Part shown: positions 32,723-39,968 of the stretch, piece by piece
How positions within the stretch are numbered: the stretch's first letter is position 1
Layout of the letters: every line of letters starts with the position of its first letter
NCBI GenBank assembly: GCA_044355655.1
Contig: JBIKXS010000026.1
Coordinates: 1 to 42,919, forward strand
Source: UBA3064 sp023258775
Lineage (GTDB): Bacteria > Pseudomonadota > Gammaproteobacteria > Burkholderiales > Burkholderiaceae_E
Reading direction: 5' to 3'
Length of the DNA stretch: 42,919 nt
Translations under genes and position numbers: made by a program
Notes under the pieces: model-generated
The model's database searches: none
Seen by the model: the letters and a program-made list of their open reading frames with translations, nothing else
Told to the model about the DNA's origin: nothing

Positions 32723-34015
32723 TTAGGCATTCTGGCCTGAAGTGACTAAGCGCATCCTTACTTGTCGTTGACGGTAGAGCAAACCAACAACGATAAAAAG
32801 ATTAACAAGATTCCACGCAATGCCATTGATGAAGGCGGCTTCATAAGAGCCGCTAGCGTCGAAAATCCAGCCTGACATCCATCCGCCAAGTGCCATACCG
32901 CCTAAGGTAAACATAATCACAATACCAACCCGGGTCGCTGCAACCTGCGGTGGGAAATATTCGCGAACAATAATCGCGTAGGCGGGCACGATACCCCCTT
33001 GAAACAGTCCGAAAAGCGCCGAGACAATAAAGAGGGAACTTAGTTCCTGAAAGGGAATAAAAAGCAATAAAGCAAGGCCTTGGAGCACCGAACCGAGCAA
33101 TAGCGTTCGCAGCCCGCCGATGCGATCTGAAATCACGCCAAAAACAAGACGACTGATTACGCCGGCTGCGAGCATGACTGAAAGCATTTGTGCACCCTTA
33201 ACCGCACCAAAGCCTAGATCGGTACAATAAGCCACTATATGTACTTGCGGCATGGCCATGGCGATACAACAGGCAACGCCAGCGATACAAAGAAGCGCCA
33301 ATAAGGCGTTTGCCGAAATGCCTAGCATTTGTTCCGGGGAGTGCGTGCTGCTTGGAGCAGGCGCTTGTTCTTTCAAATTCGTTACTGTACTTGCAAGTCC
33401 ATGACTCGGTGCTCTTCGCCTGAGCAATAATGCGAGCGGCAGCATGGTGACGAAGCAAAAAATACCAACACCCATCATGGTGTCGCGCCATCCATAAAGA
33501 TCAACCCAATGTCTTACAAGCGGTGGCCAAATCGCTCCGGCCATATAGTTTCCCGACGCGACAATGCCTACTGCGATCCCACGTCGCTTCAAAAACCATA
33601 GCGAGGTATCTGCCATTAAGGGTGCGAAACTTGATGAACTTCCTAGCATACCCACCAAGATGCCTTGCACGAGGCTAAAGTACCAGAGGCTTGCAGCGCC
33701 TGCGCCAAGCAAAAATCCAGCGCTCAGTGCTGTGCCGCCCAGCATGATCGGGAGCCAGATACCGTAGCGATCGGCAAGTCTGCCCATCAATACCCCACCG
33801 ATGCCAAAGCCAACCATGGTGAGCGTGTAGGGCATAGAAGCATCGGCTCGCGCCACGCCGAACTCTTGTTGGAGTTCAGGCAAAACAATAATGGCCATAT
33901 ACATGCCACTGCCGCCGATAATCATCAAAACGAGCGAGATGCAAAGCCTTAGCCATGCGTAGTTTGAGTCAACACCTTGGTGACTGTTCGCGTTCATTGA
34001 GTCTGGGGTTTGCAT
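32723..34015 (-). CDS. MFS transporter (OFA/MCT-like)
   Basis: This is a 12-helix major facilitator superfamily transporter, 430 residues from ATG at 34015. The loop 2-3 motif is present as 'GGVLMGRLADRYG', and 'GVISDRIGG' is its equivalent in the second half. Sequence character ('LPELQQEFGVARADASMPYT') points to the OFA/monocarboxylate-like branch, which carries small organic acids. The frame is open further upstream to 34171, but that part overlaps the divergent dehydrogenase promoter region and looks non-coding; ATG at 33997 is another possible start. It is divergent from the alcohol dehydrogenase gene and ends 20 bp from dcp. Substrate unknown. Confidence 0.88.
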   Translation of the reverse strand: MQTPDSMNANSHQGVDSNYAWLRLCISLVLMIIGGSGMYMAIIVLPELQQEFGVARADASMPYTLTMVGFGIGGVLMGRLADRYGIWLPIMLGGTALSAGFLLGAGAASLWYFSLVQGILVGMLGSSSSFAPLMADTSLWFLKRRGIAVGIVASGNYMAGAIWPPLVRHWVDLYGWRDTMMGVGIFCFVTMLPLALLLRRRAPSHGLASTVTNLKEQAPAPSSTHSPEQMLGISANALLALLCIAGVACCIAMAMPQVHIVAYCTDLGFGAVKGAQMLSVMLAAGVISRLVFGVISDRIGGLRTLLLGSVLQGLALLLFIPFQELSSLFIVSALFGLFQGGIVPAYAIIVREYFPPQVAATRVGIVIMFTLGGMALGGWMSGWIFDASGSYEAAFINGIAWNLVNLFIVVGLLYRQRQVRMRLVTSGQNA

Positions 34016-34186
34016 CGTTGCACAGTAGCAGATCTCATCGCGCATTGCTGTCAACGTTCCATTATCTTGCCAGCGCTTTGACCTAATCTGGAAAAAACAA
34101 ATCCTGATGGGTTTGTGGCCCGTATGGCATTGATTTTGAGCCTTCTGCCAAACAACAATAACTTCTGGCAATTCTGGAGTGTTGAA

Positions 34187-35239
34187 ATGATCAGTTATGA
34201 AGTGACCGAGTGGGGCATGCCACTACAGCAGGCAATTCGTGAAACGCCTCAACCCAAGGGCAGCGAGGTTTTGGTACGGGTTAAATATTGCGGCGTCTGT
34301 CACTCAGACGTTCATATCCGCGATGGCTATTTTGATCTGGGTGGGGGCAAGAAGTTTCATATGTCACAGCGGGGGATGAAATTACCGGTCACGCTCGGCC
34401 ATGAGCCCTACGGTGAGGTGTTATCAGCAGGGCCTGAGGCGCATGATGTGCCCTTGGGCGAAGATCGTCTGGTCTATCCATGGACTGGCTGTGGTTCTTG
34501 CGCCCGCTGCAATGAGGGCATGGATAACTGGTGCCCAACACCGCGCTACATCGGGATCCAGCGCTCAGGTGGTTATGGGGATCATATTCTGGTTCCACAC
34601 CCGAAGTATTTGGTTGACGCTCGTGGGATCGATCCAAGCTATGCCCCGATTCTGGCCTGTTCGGGGTTGACCACATACAGTGCGGTCCGAAAATTACTAC
34701 CGTGTAAACCGAGCGACTGGATTGTTGTGATGGGTGCAGGTGGGCTTGGTCTGATGGCAATTGCGATGCTCAAGGCGCTCGGCCATGAGCAAATCGCCGT
34801 TTGCGAGATTCAACGCAGCAAATGGGATGCAGCGAAAGAGGCTGGCGCGAGCCTTTGTATCGATCCACTTGATGCTACCGCGCTTGAACAACTGCAGGCG
34901 CTCTCTGGCGGCGTGTGGGGTGTGGTCGATTTGGTAGGTGCTGACAATACCGCATCACTCGCGATCGCGGCTTTACGCAAGGGTGGGCGCTATGTGCTTG
35001 TTGGCCTTTATGGTGGTGAGCTCTCCTTGTCGCTTGTACCGTTGGCTCAACGCGCAATGACCATTCAGGGTTCATATGTGGGGTCCCTCCAAGAACTGCG
35101 TGAAGTTGTCGAACTTGCCCGTAGTGGCAAACTCAAGCCGATCCCCACTGCGGTCTGTAGCATGCAAGAAGTGTCAGGCGTTCTTGATCAGCTCAAGGCT
35201 GGTACGGTGCTCGGACGGGTGGTCGCCAAAGTTGAATAA
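34187..35239 (+). CDS. Zinc-dependent alcohol dehydrogenase
   Basis: This 350-residue medium-chain dehydrogenase has both zinc sites. Catalytic zinc ligands are Cys38 ('CGVCHSDVH') and His72-Glu73 ('LGHEPYGEV'). Structural zinc cysteines are at 102, 105, 108 and 116 ('GCGSCARCNEGMDNWC'). The NAD(P)-binding motif is 'VMGAGGLGLMAIAML'. It oxidises an alcohol or reduces an aldehyde; the substrate cannot be told. The ATG at 34187 matches the family N-terminus, and the upstream in-frame extension to 34115 is not family-like. It is divergent from an MFS transporter with 171 bp between the starts, so a shared regulatory region is possible. Confidence 0.93.
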   Translation: MISYEVTEWGMPLQQAIRETPQPKGSEVLVRVKYCGVCHSDVHIRDGYFDLGGGKKFHMSQRGMKLPVTLGHEPYGEVLSAGPEAHDVPLGEDRLVYPWTGCGSCARCNEGMDNWCPTPRYIGIQRSGGYGDHILVPHPKYLVDARGIDPSYAPILACSGLTTYSAVRKLLPCKPSDWIVVMGAGGLGLMAIAMLKALGHEQIAVCEIQRSKWDAAKEAGASLCIDPLDATALEQLQALSGGVWGVVDLVGADNTASLAIAALRKGGRYVLVGLYGGELSLSLVPLAQRAMTIQGSYVGSLQELREVVELARSGKLKPIPTAVCSMQEVSGVLDQLKAGTVLGRVVAKVE

Positions 35240-35246
35240 CTTGTGC

Positions 35247-35267
35247 TCTGGTTTGCCTCAGGCCAGA
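35247..35267. terminator. Hairpin between convergent genes, possible terminator
   Basis: TCTGG (35247-35251) pairs with CCAGA (35263-35267), extended inward by G-U and T-A pairs to about eight pairs around a five-base loop. A CTTTTG run follows about ten bases later on the plus strand. It lies in the 49-bp gap between the dehydrogenase gene and the convergent EamA gene. The distance to the T-run is longer than ideal. Confidence 0.35.
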
Positions 35268-35288
35268 CCGGCGCGCTTTTGTTTGGTG

Positions 35289-36242
35289 TTAGGCCTGACT
35301 GGGCGCCCTGCTGACGCGGAACTTTTGCCATTGCATGTAGAGCACGCCCGATAGCACGACGCAGCCCCCGAGCATTTGCTCGGGCATGGGCTGTACCTCG
35401 AACACCACGAGCGAGATCAGGACTGCGAATACGGGCACCATGTTTTGCCACATCACGCCGGCGTTGATGCCTAACTTGGCAACACCGATGTTCCAGGTGA
35501 CCGCGCCCAGGGCTGTGGAAAAGGCAGCGGTGATGAAAAGATTGCGCACTGCCTCGGTGCTTGGATGAAAATTTGGCGGACCAACCACGCCACCGGCAAA
35601 GGCGATCAGCCAAAACACCAATAAGCAGGGGATTGAGCCAACGGTGGTTAAAAAGGTGCGCTGCAATTGGGGTACGCCTTGAGGAAACCAACGCTGTGAA
35701 AGTATGGAGTAAGCGGTCCACGCAGCAATTGAAAGAACGATCAAAATCTCACCGCCCTGCAGGGCGATGCCCTGTGTGTGACGCTCCGATCGGCCATAGA
35801 TCGCAATGGCGGCTCCAATGATGGTTAGCAGTGCCGCGCCCCAGAAGCCTTTTTCGAGCTTTGCGCCAGTCATCAAGCGCGTTGTCACAGCGCCATACAC
35901 CGGGGAACCGGCCATGATCGCTGCAGCTGTGATTGTGTTGCTGTGTAATAGCCCAAGGTTGTAAAGCGTAAAAAAGCAGCTCACACAAAGACTCATAAGC
36001 AGAATTCTGGCCACTGGAATGGGCGCTTTCAGTGAACTTCGGCCAAGGCTTATCAGTACTGCAAAGGCGAGCAGGCAGGAGGCAATGCTTAAGCGCAGTG
36101 GGGCAAGCCAAAAAGGGTCAAAGCTTGCAAATAAAGCTGCAGTGAGTGGGATATTCAAACCCCATACAAAGGCGGAGTTGACATAGCAAAGTGTGCCAGG
36201 CCAGAAGCCCTGCGATCCACTTGTGATTACTGATGTTTGCAT
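35289..36242 (-). CDS. EamA-family (DMT) permease
   Basis: This is a ten-helix drug/metabolite transporter of 317 residues with two EamA repeats. The first spans about residues 15-145 ('LCYVNSAFVWGLNIPLTAAL') and the second about 160-300 ('IAAWTAYSILSQRWFPQGV' and 'TALGAVTWNIGVAKLG'). The final segment 'LGGCVVLSGVLYMQWQKF' with a basic end is typical. Substrates of this family are usually amino acids, nucleosides or other metabolites, and none can be assigned here. It is 79 bp downstream of the DUF2189 gene on the same strand. Confidence 0.9.
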   Translation of the reverse strand: MQTSVITSGSQGFWPGTLCYVNSAFVWGLNIPLTAALFASFDPFWLAPLRLSIASCLLAFAVLISLGRSSLKAPIPVARILLMSLCVSCFFTLYNLGLLHSNTITAAAIMAGSPVYGAVTTRLMTGAKLEKGFWGAALLTIIGAAIAIYGRSERHTQGIALQGGEILIVLSIAAWTAYSILSQRWFPQGVPQLQRTFLTTVGSIPCLLVFWLIAFAGGVVGPPNFHPSTEAVRNLFITAAFSTALGAVTWNIGVAKLGINAGVMWQNMVPVFAVLISLVVFEVQPMPEQMLGGCVVLSGVLYMQWQKFRVSRAPSQA

Positions 36243-36321
36243 AAGTGGCGCATCTCGGTTTAGAGGTGCTTGGCGGTGGGGGTTCTCGGAGCGACGGTTT
36301 TACTGCAACATGACCAAAACC

Positions 36322-37083
36322 TCATTCGAGTAGGTCCTTATAGGCATGCCAGGTCGCATGGCCGATAAGTGGTGCGGTAATGGCAAGCAGCGGCAGGAAA
36401 AATGCAAGACTTGTACCGATCAAGAAAACAATCAATAAAGCCCAAAGCAGCATGACGCCAGGGTTAAGCCACAAGGCCCGAACACTATGAAAAATCGCCT
36501 CCATGGTGTCGCATGGGCGATCGATCATCATCGGCATTGACACAACCGACAAGGCAAAGGCGAGCGCAGCAAAAACAGCACCCACTGCAGCCCAAACCAG
36601 GATGAAGTCCAAATTATCAAGACTTAAAATACGCTCAATCACCCCGGCAACCGTCGGCATTTCATGAGGTGAGAGCAGGGCAAAAATCACAACCGAAACC
36701 CGCGCCCAGACAATCATCAGAAAGGTGAGTACCGCTGCAAAAAAAGCAATCGATTTGGCATTACGACGCCAGGATAGAAAACTTGCAAATAAGTCTGGGT
36801 CTTGTCCGGCTTCTCGCTGTCGTGAGAGCTCATAAACCCCGCAACAAATGAATGGGCCCATCAAGAAGAAACCTGCAGTCAATCCCATGGTCATTTGCCA
36901 CAGGGTTGAGTACATCCAATGGACTGATAAACCCATCATCACGAAGATGCCCCCGTAAAGCATGCCCAGAAAGCGTGTCTCGTTGAGATCGCGCCAACCG
37001 CGGGCAAGCCAGCGCAAGGGCGAGGTCAGCGGAATTTGCTGCGGCGCTGGCCGTGGGGGGGTTTCGGAGATGCTTTGCATCAT
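36322..37083 (-). CDS. DUF2189 membrane protein
   Basis: This 253-residue inner-membrane protein has about six predicted helices and the features of DUF2189: 'PLRWLARGWRDLNETRFLGM', 'GLTAGFFLMGPFICCGVYEL' and 'VVSMPMMIDRPCDTMEAIFH'. The cytoplasmic N-terminus is Pro-rich. Family function is unknown; in some genomes members lie near respiratory or cytochrome genes. It follows the BLUF gene by 85 bp on the same strand and could be cotranscribed with folE and BLUF, but the gap leaves room for its own promoter. Confidence 0.87.
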   Translation of the reverse strand: MMQSISETPPRPAPQQIPLTSPLRWLARGWRDLNETRFLGMLYGGIFVMMGLSVHWMYSTLWQMTMGLTAGFFLMGPFICCGVYELSRQREAGQDPDLFASFLSWRRNAKSIAFFAAVLTFLMIVWARVSVVIFALLSPHEMPTVAGVIERILSLDNLDFILVWAAVGAVFAALAFALSVVSMPMMIDRPCDTMEAIFHSVRALWLNPGVMLLWALLIVFLIGTSLAFFLPLLAITAPLIGHATWHAYKDLLE

Positions 37084-37168
37084 CCGCTTACTTTACACGC
37101 GCAATGTCAATCCTGCATGACTTTGCTGATCACTAAAGACCGAAACTGTTCAAAAAACGAATACTCGT

Positions 37169-37594
37169 TCAGGCGCGACCAACGATCGATGCGCTCGCAA
37201 ACAAATCTTTGAGCAGGGCCAGCGCCGCACTTCCAGAAATTGCAAAGGGATCGAGAACAGGCAATGGACAATATTTGAGGATCACCGATGGATTGATCCG
37301 CTCAAGATTAACTTGACCCATGGTCCAGCTACCGAAAATTCGCTCGTTAATCTCTTCGTAGTGCAAAAGACTTACGTCGGTGTGGCGTTTGTCCTGAACG
37401 ATTTGCCCATAGACGCGATTAATTGCAACGCGCTCGCCTTCGATCAGTTGAAGGAATGCTTGCTCGCTAAAACACAAGACACCGGTAATCCCATGCTGTG
37501 GATTGTTTTCACGGCAGCTCTTTAAGATGTCATCAACGAGACTGTTTGCGCTGTGCTCGGCAGGACGGCTGGCATAGAGAAGTCGAACCAACAT
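37169..37594 (-). CDS. BLUF-domain blue-light photoreceptor
   Basis: This 141-residue protein is a single BLUF domain that binds FAD and senses blue light. All key residues are at positions matching Rhodobacter AppA with a constant offset of 14: Tyr7 (AppA Tyr21), Asn31 (Asn45), Gln49 (Gln63), Trp90 (Trp104) and Met92 (Met106). The motifs are 'RLLYASR', 'NNPQHGITGVL', 'FLQLIEG' and 'FGSWTMG'. The short C-terminal cap of about 40 residues carries no known output domain, so it would signal by protein-protein contact. It starts four bases after the folE stop on the same strand, so the two are very likely one transcript. Confidence 0.95.
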   Translation of the reverse strand: MLVRLLYASRPAEHSANSLVDDILKSCRENNPQHGITGVLCFSEQAFLQLIEGERVAINRVYGQIVQDKRHTDVSLLHYEEINERIFGSWTMGQVNLERINPSVILKYCPLPVLDPFAISGSAALALLKDLFASASIVGRA

Positions 37595-37598
37595 GGGC

Positions 37599-38348
37599 TT
37601 AGGCCTTTTTCGATTGAATCAAAGAGAGAAATTCGCGACGCAAATTAGCATCTTTTAGGAATGATCCGCGCATTACCGAGTTGATCATTCGCGAGTCAAC
37701 ATCCTTAACCCCCCGCCAATGCATGCAAAAGTGATCCGCCTCCATCACGATGGCAAGACCGTCAGGCGACATTTTGTCCTGTAGTACGTCTGCAAGCTGG
37801 ACCACCGCTTCTTCCTGAATTTGGGGCCGGCTCATGATCCAATCGGCCATTCGGGCGTACTTCGATAAGCCAATGAGATTGGAGTGTTCATTAGGCATCA
37901 CGCCAACCCAAACATGGCCCATGATCGGGCACAAATGGTGCGAACAAGCGCTTCGCACAGTAATGGGTCCGATGATCATCAGTTCATTAAGGTTGGATAC
38001 ATTCGGAAATTCGGTCAGCGCGGGCATGCCCTGATAGCGACCCCGGAATACTTCTTGCAAGAACATTTTCGCAACGCGTCGCCCGGTCTCCTGTGTGTTG
38101 TGATCGCTTTCTGTGTCGATGACCAAGCTTTTAAGAACCTTCTCCATTTGCGCTTGGACTTCGCTTAGCAATAAATCAAGCTCACCCGGTTCGATGAATG
38201 CAGCGATATTGTCGTTAGCATGAAAGCGCGCGCCTGCTTTCCGAATTCGCTGACGAATTTGTTCTGACATCGGCGTGCCGAGTCCATCCTTGCTGTGCTC
38301 GCTTTCGTGCGCTTCGGGCGCGAAGTCAGTTAGGTTTGCGTTCTTCAT
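37599..38348 (-). CDS. folE: GTP cyclohydrolase I
   Basis: FolE converts GTP to 7,8-dihydroneopterin triphosphate, the entry step to folates and other pterins. The product is 249 residues from ATG at 38348, which has AAGAAGG upstream at good spacing; an earlier in-frame start at 38378 is less likely. Zinc ligands are Cys135 and His138 in 'SACSHHLCP' and Cys208 in 'DHFCMHWRG', and 'IGLSKYARMADWIMSRPQIQ' is the conserved core. The first ~40 residues are a charged extension. The gene is followed at once by a BLUF photoreceptor gene. Because pterins are antenna cofactors of photolyases and cryptochromes, this copy may serve a light response rather than, or in addition to, housekeeping folate. Confidence 0.95.
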   Translation of the reverse strand: MKNANLTDFAPEAHESEHSKDGLGTPMSEQIRQRIRKAGARFHANDNIAAFIEPGELDLLLSEVQAQMEKVLKSLVIDTESDHNTQETGRRVAKMFLQEVFRGRYQGMPALTEFPNVSNLNELMIIGPITVRSACSHHLCPIMGHVWVGVMPNEHSNLIGLSKYARMADWIMSRPQIQEEAVVQLADVLQDKMSPDGLAIVMEADHFCMHWRGVKDVDSRMINSVMRGSFLKDANLRREFLSLIQSKKA

Positions 38349-38425
38349 GAGCGCCTTCTTTCGAGGTGTAGGACTCAAAGAGTAATCCCGTTCCAGCTTG
38401 GTTCATTCAAGCGACCCCAGACTCG

Positions 38426-38454
38426 GAGAGGAGATTCATCTTCTCAATCCTCTC
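38426..38454. repeat. Inverted repeat in folE/hydratase divergent region
   Basis: GAGAGGA (38426-38432) and TCCTCTC (38448-38454) form a perfect 7-bp inverted repeat with a 15-base loop, in the 141-bp spacer between the divergent folE and hydratase-family genes. It could be an operator for a dimeric regulator, but no regulator gene is nearby. Confidence 0.35.
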
Positions 38455-38489
38455 TTGTTCCAGAACCAATTTGGCGCAATACTTCGAGC

Positions 38490-39311
38490 ATGAGTACAAA
38501 TGCCGAGGCTCTCGCTGCATGGTTGGTGGAACAGCATCAGGATAAAGCAGCAATCGCTGCAATGCCTGATGCGATTGCTGCGCAATCGAGGGCTGAGGCT
38601 ATTGAGGCCCAGGAAGCATTTGTTCGGCTCAAGTCAATAGACTGCGGTCCACCCGTGGGATGGAAAATTGCGCTGGCAACCCCAGTGATGCAGTCAATGG
38701 TTGGGCTTGATGCGCCAATTGCGGGTCGGCTCCATGCGAAACAGGTCATCGATTCGCCAGCTAAGACAGAACACGACTCATATGGGCGTTTGCTGGTTGA
38801 GTTTGAAATTGCAGTTAGACTAGGCGCTGACCTCAAACCGCCGCGGGGTCGGGGAACCAGTCGGCATGATCGCTACAGTGTTTTAGATGCGGTGGATGCA
38901 GTGGCCCCTGCGATGGAGATCGCCGATGATCGACTAGCCGACTACGACAGGATGGCTGAGCATGGATTGCAATTGATTGCCGATAACGCCTGGAACGAGG
39001 GAGCAATTATTGGACGCTGGCGCCGTGATTGGCGAACGCTAGGATCGGCGAATGAGGGTCTTGGCAGCTTAGGCGGGGTCGCATTGATCAATGACGAATC
39101 GGTTGGAGGCGGCTTTGGCCGGGACTTGATGGGCCATCCGCTTGAGGCTTTAGCGTGGTTGGCCAACGAGGCTAACGATCGCGGCGCTTGTCTTTGTAAA
39201 GGCGAGCTTGCAATACTGGGTTCGCTGGTGCGCTCAAAGTTCCCCAAGCCTGGCGATCGCCTGCAATTTCAGCTTGAGGGCTTTGAGCCAATCTTTCTTC
39301 GAATTTACTAA
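38490..39311 (+). CDS. 2-keto-4-pentenoate hydratase / fumarylacetoacetase-like hydratase
   Basis: This 273-residue protein belongs to the MhpD/hydratase-decarboxylase branch of the fumarylacetoacetate hydrolase superfamily. Visible features are the N-terminal helical 'AEALAAWLVEQ', 'IDCGPPVGWKIALATPVMQS', the metal-binding Glu-x-Glu in 'LLVEFEIAVRLG', and 'LDAVDAVAPAMEIADDRL'. Members hydrate 2-hydroxypentadienoates in aromatic meta-cleavage pathways or decarboxylate 4-oxalocrotonate. No other aromatic-degradation genes are present in the window, so the substrate is uncertain. It is divergent from folE. Confidence 0.85.
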   Translation: MSTNAEALAAWLVEQHQDKAAIAAMPDAIAAQSRAEAIEAQEAFVRLKSIDCGPPVGWKIALATPVMQSMVGLDAPIAGRLHAKQVIDSPAKTEHDSYGRLLVEFEIAVRLGADLKPPRGRGTSRHDRYSVLDAVDAVAPAMEIADDRLADYDRMAEHGLQLIADNAWNEGAIIGRWRRDWRTLGSANEGLGSLGGVALINDESVGGGFGRDLMGHPLEALAWLANEANDRGACLCKGELAILGSLVRSKFPKPGDRLQFQLEGFEPIFLRIY

Positions 39312-39331
39312 ACCGACGAGTATCGTTCAAA

Positions 39332-39355
39332 GTTTTCAAAAAAGTTCTTGAAAAC
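39332..39355. repeat. Perfect 8-bp inverted repeat upstream of His-rich gene
   Basis: GTTTTCAA (39332-39339) and TTGAAAAC (39348-39355) are perfect inverted repeats with an 8-base loop, 20 bp after the hydratase-family stop. There is no T-tract. TTGAAA (39348-39353) could also serve as a -35 element for the His-rich gene. A binding site or weak terminator are both possible. Confidence 0.4.
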
Positions 39356-39428
39356 GTCATAACTAGGGATTACCCTTACGGCCGGGTCCGTATTCCAAAC
39401 GTACCTCAAACCATCAGGGAGATTTTGA

Positions 39429-39707
39429 ATGACGACGAAACACGAACATGATGTTCACCATAAGGCCGCCGGGCATCATCGCAAGGCAGCGCATCACTTC
39501 GAAGCAGCAGCCAAGCATCAGCTGGCAGCGGCAGATGCCGACGATCATGACGATGAAATCAAGACGGCGCACCATGCTTATTTAGCCTATGGACACCAGA
39601 TTCAAGCAATTCACTACGCTGAAATGGCCGCCAAGGAAGATGAGTCAGTCGATCATGCAGACGTTGACCATGGTGATTCAGACCATGTAAAGCAACTGCA
39701 CGAGTAA
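39429..39707 (+). CDS. Histidine-rich small helical protein
   Basis: This is a small cytoplasmic protein of 92 residues with 18 histidines, many in HH pairs ('EHDVHHKAAGHHRKAAHHFE', 'KTAHHAYLAYGH'), and an acidic tail rich in Asp/His ('DHADVDHGDSDH'). The rest is Ala/Glu/Lys and should form long amphipathic helices; there are no cysteines. GGGAG lies upstream of the ATG at 39429. Composition suggests binding of Zn, Ni, Cu or other metal ions, or pH buffering. Similar short His/Ala-rich proteins occur in proteobacteria without an assigned role. It has its own upstream spacer and a hairpin after the stop, so it is probably a single-gene unit. Confidence 0.8.
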   Translation: MTTKHEHDVHHKAAGHHRKAAHHFEAAAKHQLAAADADDHDDEIKTAHHAYLAYGHQIQAIHYAEMAAKEDESVDHADVDHGDSDHVKQLHE

Positions 39708-39732
39708 TCGTTTAGGCTTGCTTCGAGGATTT

Positions 39733-39762
39733 AAACGCCCTCTAAACCTTGGGGGGCGCTTA
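39733..39762. terminator. GC-rich hairpin after the His-rich gene
   Basis: CGCCCTCT (39736-39743) pairs with GGGGGGCG (39751-39758), mostly Watson-Crick with one G-U pair, and is flanked by AA (39733-39734) and TT. It begins 26 bp after the His-rich gene stop. There is no long T-tract, so it may be a weak or Rho-assisted terminator. Confidence 0.42.
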
Positions 39763-39768
39763 ACGTTC

Positions 39769-39806
39769 ACCCTCACCCGAACCCGAACCCGAACCCTCAC
39801 GGGTTC
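39769..39806. repeat. Hexanucleotide tandem repeat with adjoining inverted repeat
   Basis: Five consecutive hexamers, ACCCTC, ACCCGA x3 and ACCCTC (39769-39798), are followed by ACGGGTTC. GAACCC (39791-39796) and GGGTTC (39801-39806) form a 6-bp inverted repeat with a 4-base loop at the end of the array. The 261 bp between the His-rich gene and the next assigned start (39708-39968) hold only this array and the preceding hairpin; no promoter is obvious. Confidence 0.75.
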
Positions 39807-39968
39807 ATGCTGCACACGCCGATTTTTCGTCAGGCGCAATCTGGTTGCTTCCAAAGCCTGTGCATTAGTACTAACTTATCGTCCTATATTCGCGATCCTC
39901 ACGAGCAGCAGTTTATTGTTTGGCCAAATATTCCTGTTATCCGGGCGTCGGACTTTCATGAATACAAA

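Noticed and set aside
34016..34186. Overlapping N-terminal extensions of the divergent MFS and alcohol dehydrogenase genes
   Set aside because: Both extensions lack family sequence; the region is better read as a shared promoter region.
39769..39806. Tandem hexamers considered as part of a CRISPR array
   Set aside because: Repeat units are six bases with no spacers, and no cas genes are present. The 22-bp array at 5230 also lacks spacers.
39807..39968. N-terminal extension of the orphan gene from ATG 39807
   Set aside because: The stretch looks non-coding, begins directly after the hexamer array hairpin, and has no ribosome binding site.
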